Program-made: the position numbers and the translations under genes
In this document: piece after piece, positions 8,596-14,459 of the stretch
Position numbering within the stretch: the stretch's first letter is position 1
Layout of the letters: each line of letters begins with the position of its first letter
The notes under the pieces: model-generated
Told to the model about the DNA's origin: nothing
The model's database searches: none
Seen by the model: only the letters and a program-made list of their open reading frames with translations
Assembly: GCA_017881285.1 (NCBI GenBank)
Contig: JADGRD010000011.1
Span: 1-16,262 of the forward strand
Length of the DNA: 16,262 nt
Reading direction: 5' to 3'
From: Pseudomonadota bacterium
GTDB taxonomy: Bacteria; Myxococcota_A; Polyangia; Fen-1088

Positions 8596-9561
8596 ATGGG
8601 CACCACGCGGGAGGAGGGGGCGGCGGCAGACGCGCTGGTCGTGGGGGCGAGCGAGGCCGGCTACCGGCTCGACGCCTTCCTGGCTCGCCGCCAGCTCGTG
8701 GCCAGCACGTCGGCAGCCCGCCGGGCCGTGGCCGCAGGCGTGGTCCGGGTCAACGGCCGCCTGGCAAGGAAAGGTGTTCATCTCCAGCCGGGCGACACGG
8801 TCGACCTGGGGGGTGGACCGTCGGTCGGCCAGGTGCTGGTGCCAACCCCCGAGCTCGACCTCGCCGTGCTCTACCAGGACGACGACATCGTTGCCGTCGA
8901 CAAGCCGGCGGGCGTGCCCGCGCACCCGCTGCGGCCGGGGGACGCGACCACGGTCGCCTCCGCGCTCATCGCGCGCTTCCCGGAATGCGCCACCGCCTCG
9001 CCCGATGCGCGCGAGGGGGGCCTCGGCCACCGCCTCGACGTAGCCACCTCGGGGGTGCTCCTGGCCGCGCGCCGCCGCGAGGCCTGGCACCGCCTGCGCG
9101 AGGCCCTCGCCGCCCCGCTCTGCGAGAAGATCTACCTCGCCGAGATCCGCGGCGGCTTCCCCGCCACCGACGCCAACCTGGGCGAATTCGTCGTTCCCGG
9201 CCCGCGGCCGGCGAGCTTCGTGGTCACCGCACCCATCGGCCGCCGGGGCCGCCGCGGCGGCCGGGTCAAGCTTGCGTCGGGACGGCAACCACTGCCCGCG
9301 CGCACCGAGGTCACGCTGCTCGAGGCGCGCGAGATCTTCGCGCTGGTCGAGGCCCGCTTGTCGCGCGGCCGGGCGCACCAGGTGCGCGCGCATCTCGCCC
9401 ACCTGGGCATTCCGGTGCGCGGCGATCCCATCTACGGCGAGGCCGAGGCGGACGTCGGGCTGCGCCTGCACGCCTGGGCGGTCTGCTTGCTGCATCCCCG
9501 CACCGCCCGACCCCTGCGCATCGAGGCGCCCCCGCCTGCGTGGGCGCGACGGCGAACCTGA
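8596..9561 (+). CDS. RluA-family pseudouridine synthase with S4 domain
   Basis: The protein has 321 residues. An S4 RNA-binding domain occupies residues about 17-75 (YRLDAFLARRQL, SAARRAVAAGVVRVNG, GDTVDL). The catalytic domain then carries the RluA motifs: DDDIVAVDKPAGVPAHP, and GHRLDVATSGVLLAAR with the catalytic Asp148 in HRLD. These are followed by EKIYLAEIRGGF and the C-terminal RAHQVRAHLAHLGIPVRGDPIYG. It isomerises uridine to pseudouridine in rRNA or tRNA; RluC/RluD-type 23S rRNA sites are the commonest targets, but the target cannot be read from the sequence. The ATG lies four bases after the stop of the transglycosylase gene, so cotranscription and possibly translational coupling are likely. 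No clear Shine-Dalgarno is visible. The next gene begins 20 bases after the stop. Confidence 0.92.
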   Translation: MGTTREEGAAADALVVGASEAGYRLDAFLARRQLVASTSAARRAVAAGVVRVNGRLARKGVHLQPGDTVDLGGGPSVGQVLVPTPELDLAVLYQDDDIVAVDKPAGVPAHPLRPGDATTVASALIARFPECATASPDAREGGLGHRLDVATSGVLLAARRREAWHRLREALAAPLCEKIYLAEIRGGFPATDANLGEFVVPGPRPASFVVTAPIGRRGRRGGRVKLASGRQPLPARTEVTLLEAREIFALVEARLSRGRAHQVRAHLAHLGIPVRGDPIYGEAEADVGLRLHAWAVCLLHPRTARPLRIEAPPPAWARRRT

Positions 9562-9562
9562 G

Positions 9563-9571
9563 TGCTATGGT
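9563..9571 (+). promoter_or_regulatory. Extended -10 promoter candidate for the cation efflux gene
   Basis: TGC-TATGGT (9563-9571) fits an extended -10 element (TGn plus TAnnnT). It lies nine bases before the ATG at 9581, in the 20-bp gap after the pseudouridine synthase gene. No -35 box is visible. The gene may also be read from the upstream operon. Confidence 0.4.
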
Positions 9572-9580
9572 CGCTCCAGC

Positions 9581-10507
9581 ATGAATTCGGGCCATCAAAA
9601 GGTCGTGCTCGCCGCGATGAGCGGCAATGCCGTCATCACCGCCGCAAAGACCGTGGCTGCGCTGGTAAGCGGGAGCGCCGCCATGCTCGCGGAGTCGGTG
9701 CACTCCCTGGCCGACACCGCGAACCAGGCCCTTCTCCTCCTCGGCGCCCACCTCGGGAAGCAGAGCGATCCCGTGCGCTATCCGCTGGGCCGCGCCACCG
9801 AGGTGTACTTCTGGGCCTTCGTGGTCGCCATGATGCTCTTCCTTCTGGGCGGCGTCTTCGCGGTGTACGAAGGCGTGCACAAGCTGCTCGTGCCGCCGGA
9901 GAAGCCGGCCACCGTGCTGCTCCCCCTCATCGTCCTCGGCATTTCCGTCGTCTGCGAAAGCGCCAGTTTCGCCGTCGCGTTTCGCGAGTTCAGAAAACAG
10001 CGGAGCGACCGGCCCTTCCGCGAGGCCCTCTTCGCGGGCAAGGATCCCACCGTTCCCATCGTTCTCCTAGAGGACAGCGGCGCCCTGCTGGGCCTGGCCC
10101 TGGCGCTAGCCGCCGTCGTGACCACCTGGCTCACCGGTAGCCACCTGCCGGACGCGCTCGGGTCCATCGCCATCGGCGTGCTGCTTTGTACCATCGGGTT
10201 TTTGCTCGCGCGCGACACCAAGAGCCTGCTCATCGGCGAGGGCGCGACCGCCGAGGACCGCCAGCAAGCCCTCGCGGCCATCCAAGGGTCGAGCGGCGTC
10301 GAGGCCGTGACCCAGATGCTGACCTATCACTTGGGCCCCGACACCGTCCTCTTGGCGCTCAAGGTTCGCTTTGCCCCCGATCTGTCGGTGGCCGAGGTGG
10401 AGCAGGCGGTGGACGATCTGGAGGCCCGCGTGCGCGCTCGCGTTCCCATCATGAAGCGCATCTTCGTCGAACCCGACGGCGATTTCGTCGAGGGCGCGAA
10501 ATCCTGA
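9581..10507 (+). CDS. Cation diffusion facilitator family transporter (SLC30A9/ZnT9-like)
   Basis: The protein has 308 residues. It begins with VVLAAMSGNAVITAAKTVAALVSGSAAMLAESVHSLADTANQ, read as two short segments: a first helix and then the hallmark CDF metal site HxxxD (His41, Asp45) in helix 2. Further helices lie at about 65-90, 110-130, 155-180 and 185-205. Helix 5 has VLLEDSGALLGL (161-172): Asp165 is kept, but the position four residues before it is Val instead of the His or Asp of zinc CDFs, as I recall for the ZnT9-like branch. The last 85 residues form the cytosolic metallochaperone-like domain. CDFs exchange divalent cations (Zn, Co, Fe, Mn) for protons across the inner membrane; the substrate is unclear here. 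The ATG at 9581 is chosen because it opens the family N-terminus and follows a TATGGT box by nine bases. It is convergent with the kinase gene, with 16 bases between stops. Confidence 0.92.
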   Translation: MNSGHQKVVLAAMSGNAVITAAKTVAALVSGSAAMLAESVHSLADTANQALLLLGAHLGKQSDPVRYPLGRATEVYFWAFVVAMMLFLLGGVFAVYEGVHKLLVPPEKPATVLLPLIVLGISVVCESASFAVAFREFRKQRSDRPFREALFAGKDPTVPIVLLEDSGALLGLALALAAVVTTWLTGSHLPDALGSIAIGVLLCTIGFLLARDTKSLLIGEGATAEDRQQALAAIQGSSGVEAVTQMLTYHLGPDTVLLALKVRFAPDLSVAEVEQAVDDLEARVRARVPIMKRIFVEPDGDFVEGAKS

Positions 10508-10523
10508 GGCCGGCGGCGAACCG

Positions 10524-12677
10524 CTACTCGAACTGGGCCATGCTCGTCTCCACCAGGAGATAGAGCGTGCGGTAGAAGGTCAGCAGCTCGTCGGGGGAAC
10601 TGAAGCGTTCCGCCCATTCGCGCAGGGTGTTGTTTCCGTCGAGAAGGCCGAGCACGTCGCGGGGTGTGGGACCGAGCCGGAAGGCTTCGGGGTTGACCCG
10701 CGGGTTGGGCATGGCGCGGGGGCGGAAGTCCATCAGGGTTTCGAAATGCTCGACGAGATATTCGTAGCTGAGCGCGACCACGCCGGCGCCCAGGATCTCG
10801 AAGCTGGAGAGCCCGAGGGGGAAGGCCTCGACCGGGTTACGCAACCCCCGGTAGAAGTCGAAGCCGCCCTCGGTCCAGGTGAAGAGCTCCATCACGCGTT
10901 CGCGGACGTGCTGCGAGAGTAGCCGGAATACGTCGAGCGGCCGCATGAACCCCAGCCCCACCAGCGCCTCGCCGAACTTGCCACCATAGTGCGGCATCTC
11001 GTCGAGGGCGCGCTCCAGATCGGCGGAGCGGAGGAAACCGCGCGTGACCAGATACTCGCCGAAGCGGTCGCCGGGCATGTTCGAGTTGACCGACTCGGGC
11101 GCCCCACGCACCAGGTAGACGTCCTTGAACTGCCCGTACTTGCGAAAACGGACGAGCCCGGTGTCCACGGCCACGGCCAAGTCGGCGATGGCGCGCATGG
11201 GCGAGATGAGGGTCAAGTCCCCGCTGCTGTCGGGCGCGGTCCCTTCCGGAATCGCGGCAGCGGGCTCCTCGCCGCGGCCGGAAACCTCGGGTTCGGGTTC
11301 GGCCACGGCTGGATCGATCCCGTCCAGGCTGAGCAAGCTATTGGCCGAGCCATCGTCCGGGCCGGGGAAGGAGTGCATGCGGCGCCGCTCCGGCCCGGGA
11401 AAGCGGTCGGGCGGCGGGGTACCCAGCAAGAGGTCGCCCGAACCGCCCAAAGGTCCCGCCGGCCAGACCGGAGCGCCCTCGAGGTCCGGTTTCTCGTACT
11501 GATCCAGCCCGACCAGCGACATCGAGCCCCCCAGAGCGTCGTCGAGAGCGGCGCTGACCACCGTGCTTGCCGGGGTCAGACCCCCGCCCCGACTGGGTGG
11601 GCGCATGTCGTGCTCCGCCGAGGCGCCAAGCGACGGGCGCGGGACCGGCGGCGGCGTGGCCCCGGACGACGAACGGTGCTCCTTGATCTCCCATTTGCGC
11701 GCGCGTTCCTTCAAGCGCGCCAGCGCGTCCGGCTGGGAGTCGAAGAGATCGGCCACCAGTGCGCCGAGATCGGCCGGCCCGACGCGCATGCCGAACTGAA
11801 ACTGGAGGTCGTCGAGGGCGTTGCGAAACTCGGCGGCGTTCTGGTAGCGCTCGTCCAGGTTCTTGGCCAGCGCCTTGCGCACGATGGCGTCGAGGCTGGC
11901 CGGGATGTCCTTGCAGTACTTGTCCCAACGCTCGAGTCGCCCGTCGCGCACCATGAGCAGCACGTCGAGATCGTTGGGCGCGGTGAAGAGTCGCTTGCCC
12001 ATCAGCATCTCGGCGAGCACGATGCCCACCGCGAAGATGTCGCTGCGGCCGTCGAGGTCGCCGCCCGTGACCTGCTCGGGCGACATGTAGCCGTACTTGC
12101 CCTTGAGGGTGCCGGCCTGGGTCTTGGACTCACGCTCCTGCGCGTGCGCGATGCCGAAATCGCCCAGCTTCACATCCCCGCGCCGCGCGATGAAGACGTT
12201 AGACGGCGAGATATCGCGGTGAACGAGGTGCATGGGTTTGCCCTCGCTGTCCTTGGCGTTGTGCGCGTAGTCGAGGGCGTCGAGCACCTCCGCCGCGATG
12301 AACATGCAGATGGGGATGGGCAGGCGCACATGCTTCTGCGCCGCCGAACGCAGCAGGCCCAGGCCGTCGAAGCCGTCCACGAACTCGAGGGCGATGAAGT
12401 ACTGGCCGTTCTCCTCGCCGAAGTCCGTGACCTGGACAATCTTGGGGTGGATGAGCTGGGCTGTCAGCTTCGCCTCGTCGATGAACATCGACACGAAGGT
12501 CTTGTCCGCGGCCAGGTTGGGCAGGATACGCTTGATGACGAGCAGCTTCTCGAAGCCGTGGGCCGAGAGGATCTTCGCCTTGAAGACCTCCGCCATCCCT
12601 CCCGTCGCCAGGCGCTCCACCAGAGTGTAGCGGCCAAACTGCGAGGGAAAACTAGCCTCCTTTCCCTCGACAGGCAT
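10524..12677 (-). CDS. Soluble Ser/Thr protein kinase with C-terminal DUF4388/GspE-N (MshEN-like) region
   Basis: The protein has 717 residues. The kinase domain spans about 15-290: glycine loop LATGGMAEV (23-31), Lys49 in VIKR, Glu68, HRDISPSN (153-160, catalytic Asp155), GDFG (172-175) and SPE (199-201). All catalytic residues are present, so it should be active. A Pro/Ser/Gly-rich linker fills about 325-480. From about 486 a DUF4388-like unit begins (GDLTLISPMRAIADL, then DTGLVRFRKYG). Inside it, residues 538-561 and 567-590 form two 24-residue repeats (RFGEYLVTRGFL and KFGEALVGLGFM), five residues apart, as in the N-domain of GspE/MshE. The unit closes with LFTWTEGGFDFYRG. There is no membrane helix, so it is cytosolic. 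The ATG at 12677 has a GAGG ribosome-binding site five bases upstream. It is divergent from a PP2C phosphatase, its likely antagonist. Confidence 0.93.
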   Translation of the reverse strand: MPVEGKEASFPSQFGRYTLVERLATGGMAEVFKAKILSAHGFEKLLVIKRILPNLAADKTFVSMFIDEAKLTAQLIHPKIVQVTDFGEENGQYFIALEFVDGFDGLGLLRSAAQKHVRLPIPICMFIAAEVLDALDYAHNAKDSEGKPMHLVHRDISPSNVFIARRGDVKLGDFGIAHAQERESKTQAGTLKGKYGYMSPEQVTGGDLDGRSDIFAVGIVLAEMLMGKRLFTAPNDLDVLLMVRDGRLERWDKYCKDIPASLDAIVRKALAKNLDERYQNAAEFRNALDDLQFQFGMRVGPADLGALVADLFDSQPDALARLKERARKWEIKEHRSSSGATPPPVPRPSLGASAEHDMRPPSRGGGLTPASTVVSAALDDALGGSMSLVGLDQYEKPDLEGAPVWPAGPLGGSGDLLLGTPPPDRFPGPERRRMHSFPGPDDGSANSLLSLDGIDPAVAEPEPEVSGRGEEPAAAIPEGTAPDSSGDLTLISPMRAIADLAVAVDTGLVRFRKYGQFKDVYLVRGAPESVNSNMPGDRFGEYLVTRGFLRSADLERALDEMPHYGGKFGEALVGLGFMRPLDVFRLLSQHVRERVMELFTWTEGGFDFYRGLRNPVEAFPLGLSSFEILGAGVVALSYEYLVEHFETLMDFRPRAMPNPRVNPEAFRLGPTPRDVLGLLDGNNTLREWAERFSSPDELLTFYRTLYLLVETSMAQFE

Positions 12678-12767
12678 CAGATCCTCGTTTTAACACGTTG
12701 AAGGCTCAAAAGTACCTCGTTCCCCTGTGCTGGGGCGGAGGTTTCGTAGTACCATGAAACGAAGCGC

Positions 12768-13523
12768 ATGCGAATTCTGTCCTTTGGCAAGTCCGATGTC
12801 GGTCGCCGGCGGCCGCACAACGAAGACAGTATGCTCTTCGACGATGAGTTGGGCCTGTACATCGTTTGCGACGGAGTGGGCGGCAATGCCAAGGGTGAAG
12901 TGGCGAGCGCGGAATCAGTCGAGCTCGTGCACTCCTGGGTCAAGCGCTGGCGCAAGACCCTGAATGCCCACGTTGCGAATCCGACGCCCGAGAACGCTGG
13001 CCTGGTGCGCCGTCTGCTCGAAAACGCGGTGATGTCGGCGTGCTACATGGTCTTCGGCATGGGCCAGCTCGATCCCCGCCAAAAGGGCATGTCGACCACG
13101 CTGTCGTCGCTCCTCGTCAGTGCGAACACCGCGTTCATCGCCCAAGTCGGAGACAGCCGCGTCTACCTCTCGCGAGACGGCAAGACCGCGCAGCTCACCG
13201 AGGATCACACCCTGGTCAACTTCCGGCTGAAGCTGGGCCTCATCACCGCGGAGGAAGCCGCCAACTCGCCTGGCAAAAACGTCATCACCCGCGCGGTGGG
13301 GCACCAGGACTACGTCGAGGTCGATACCATCGACCTCGAGATCAAGCGCGGCGACAGGTTCATGCTCTGCACCGACGGGCTGCACGGCTACCTGATGGAT
13401 GGGGAGATCGACGGCCTGCTCCACGGGGACCGCGACGCCGTGTCCAACCGGCTCATCGAGCTGGCCAACGAACGCGGCGGCCGCGACAACATTACGGTCG
13501 TGGTCTGCGACGTCGAAGGCTAG
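12768..13523 (+). CDS. PP2C-family protein Ser/Thr phosphatase
   Basis: The protein has 251 residues, a bare catalytic domain of the bacterial PstP/Stp type with no membrane segment. The motifs are in order: SDVGRRRPHNEDS (9-21) with the metal-binding Glu and Asp, VCDGVGG (33-39), GMSTTLSSLLV, QVGDSRVYLSRDG, LTEDHTLVN, ITRAVG, MLCTDGLHGYL and the C-terminal GGRDNITVVVCDVEG. These provide the Mn/Mg centre that hydrolyses phospho-Ser/Thr. It probably reverses phosphorylation by the divergently transcribed kinase 90 bp away. The intergenic space has a TACCAT box at 12750-12755, twelve bases from the ATG, but no good -35 and no Shine-Dalgarno. The start fits the family. The last 51 bp recur 154 bp downstream. 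Confidence 0.93.
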   Translation: MRILSFGKSDVGRRRPHNEDSMLFDDELGLYIVCDGVGGNAKGEVASAESVELVHSWVKRWRKTLNAHVANPTPENAGLVRRLLENAVMSACYMVFGMGQLDPRQKGMSTTLSSLLVSANTAFIAQVGDSRVYLSRDGKTAQLTEDHTLVNFRLKLGLITAEEAANSPGKNVITRAVGHQDYVEVDTIDLEIKRGDRFMLCTDGLHGYLMDGEIDGLLHGDRDAVSNRLIELANERGGRDNITVVVCDVEG

Positions 13524-13552
13524 CGGCCGCCGAGTTCGATCGCGTTGGCGGA

Positions 13553-13569
13553 GCCGGGCTTTGCCCGGC
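13553..13569. repeat. GC-rich hairpin downstream of the PP2C gene
   Basis: GCCGGGC (13553-13559), a TTT loop and GCCCGGC (13563-13569) form a perfect 7-bp stem. GGCGGAGCC occurs at 13547-13555 and again at 13567-13575, overlapping the two arms. The hairpin lies about 30 bp after the PP2C stop and could slow or end transcription, but there is no U-tract. Confidence 0.5.
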
Positions 13570-13590
13570 GGAGCCATGGCGCGGGAGGGG

Positions 13591-13615
13591 ATGGGAACCC
13601 TTCGAGGGTTCCCAT
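13591..13615. terminator. Perfect 11-bp hairpin, terminator-like or REP-like
   Basis: ATGGGAACCCT (13591-13601), TCG (13602-13604) and AGGGTTCCCAT (13605-13615) form a perfect stem with a very short loop. The following bases (GACAAATTGCC) contain no T-run, so it is not a classical intrinsic terminator. It could still act as one for the converging genes, or be a copy of a dispersed palindromic repeat. Which is true cannot be decided from one copy. Confidence 0.45.
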
Positions 13616-13626
13616 GACAAATTGCC

Positions 13627-13677
13627 CGCGGTGGCCGCGACAACATTACGGTCGTCGTGTGCGACGTCGAAGGCTAG
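13627..13677 (+). pseudogene. Second copy of the PP2C 3' end (51 bp)
   Basis: This stretch matches 13473-13523, the last 51 bp of the PP2C gene including its TAG, at 48 of 51 positions. It encodes the same residues, RGGRDNITVVVCDVEG and stop. The three differences (13478 C/T, 13502 G/C, 13505 C/G) are all third-codon-position and silent. An in-frame TGA at 13615-13617 lies just upstream and no start exists, so it is not a gene. It is either the relic of a tandem PP2C paralogue or a duplicated gene end. Confidence 0.75.
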
Positions 13678-13700
13678 GTTCGGGGCATTCGTTCTTCGAT

Positions 13701-14363
13701 TCACTTCCGGCCGGCGCGGCCGAGCACGCGGCGGAGGGTGCTGGGGTCGTAGAGCTCGCCCAAGAGCTCGATGGTCTTGAACACCGCCCGGCGGGCGCGC
13801 GCCTGGCTGTCCTCGGCCGTGGCAAGCAGAGTCAGCCGGTCCCTGCCCTCGTCGGCGCGGCGCTGCTCGTCCGGAATCATTCCGCTGCGCAAGAGCTCAC
13901 TGGTTTCCGCGTCGCCCCGCTCGCCGCACACCACCAGCAGGGCGCCCAATCTGGCCACCGCGGCGCCACCCAGGGTGAGGAGGCCGGCGGCGACGCGCTC
14001 CTCGCTGGTTTGCAGCGATCGGAGAAAGGCGAAGAGCTTGGAGTAGCCGCCCTGGCGCGGGTCATAGGACCCTGGCGCCAGCCCGAGCACGGACAGCCGT
14101 TCCTGCAATCTCTGGCACTCGCGGGCGTGGGCGCCGCACTGGGCACCGAGGACGATCTTCATTTCCAGGGAGTCCGTGTCGGCGATCCAGATGGCCGCCG
14201 CCTCGATGGATTCGATGGCGAACTTGGCCTCCAAGCGCAGCATGTCCGCCACGCTGGCCGCGTCCCCGGCGAAGGCCGGCAGGTAGCCGGAAGCCACGAG
14301 TCCGCGAAAGGACTCCTGGTTCTTGAACTCGGTCTCGGCAACGAAGACGTCGGCGTTCACCAT
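13701..14363 (-). CDS. Predicted all-helical protein, possibly ferritin-like with degenerate metal ligands
   Basis: The protein has 220 residues from the ATG at 14363. It is rich in Ala, Leu, Glu and Arg and appears as successive amphipathic helices with no signal peptide or membrane helix. Two helix pairs recall a ferritin-like four-helix bundle: LRLEAKFAIESIEAAAIW with GAHARECQRL, and GLLTLGGAAVARLGALL with IPDEQRRADEGRDRL. The second resembles the DExxH...G pattern of ferritin-like oxygenases, but with Arg where His is expected, so a di-iron site is doubtful. I do not recognise a named family. An in-frame TTG at 14402 would add 13 residues, but that TTG is the first part of a TTGACG -35 box. 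The ATG has AAGGA 11 bases upstream, which overlaps the -10. It is divergent from the S55-domain gene. Confidence 0.68.
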   Translation of the reverse strand: MVNADVFVAETEFKNQESFRGLVASGYLPAFAGDAASVADMLRLEAKFAIESIEAAAIWIADTDSLEMKIVLGAQCGAHARECQRLQERLSVLGLAPGSYDPRQGGYSKLFAFLRSLQTSEERVAAGLLTLGGAAVARLGALLVVCGERGDAETSELLRSGMIPDEQRRADEGRDRLTLLATAEDSQARARRAVFKTIELLGELYDPSTLRRVLGRAGRK

Positions 14364-14373
14364 GGGCGAGGGA

Positions 14374-14402
14374 ATCCTTGTCCCCAGGCGCGTTCCCGTC
14401 AA
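14374..14402 (-). promoter_or_regulatory. Weak promoter candidate of the helical-protein gene
   Basis: On the minus strand, TTGACG (14402-14397), a 17-bp spacer and AAGGAT (14379-14374) lie ten bases before the ATG at 14363. The -10 box matches only three consensus positions. Its distance from the start codon repeats the pattern seen at other genes here. Confidence 0.35.
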
Positions 14403-14421
14403 GCAAAGGTTGTTCCCGGGT

Positions 14422-14450
14422 TTGACAGGGAAGGCGGCTGTTCCTACGCT
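14422..14450 (+). promoter_or_regulatory. Sigma70-like promoter of the S55-domain gene, leaderless geometry
   Basis: A perfect -35 TTGACA (14422-14427), a 17-bp spacer and -10 TACGCT (14445-14450) are followed by nine bases (TGCACGAAC) and then the GTG at 14460. There is no Shine-Dalgarno in the gap. This geometry picks 14460 as the start over the in-frame GTG at 14469. Confidence 0.6.
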
Positions 14451-14459
14451 TGCACGAAC

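Noticed and set aside
10989..12701. A 570-codon plus-strand open frame
   Set aside because: It is antisense to the kinase, whose motifs are complete; its composition (Val/Glu/Leu/Arg/His) is that of a shadow frame and it has no recognisable domain.
12688..12709. TTGAGC and TTAAAA upstream of the kinase as a -35/-10 pair
   Set aside because: The spacer is only 10 bp, and neither box finds a partner at 16-18 bp.
13545..14459. An N-terminal extension of 305 codons on the S55-domain protein
   Set aside because: It is antisense to the helical-protein gene and precedes a clear signal peptide and promoter.
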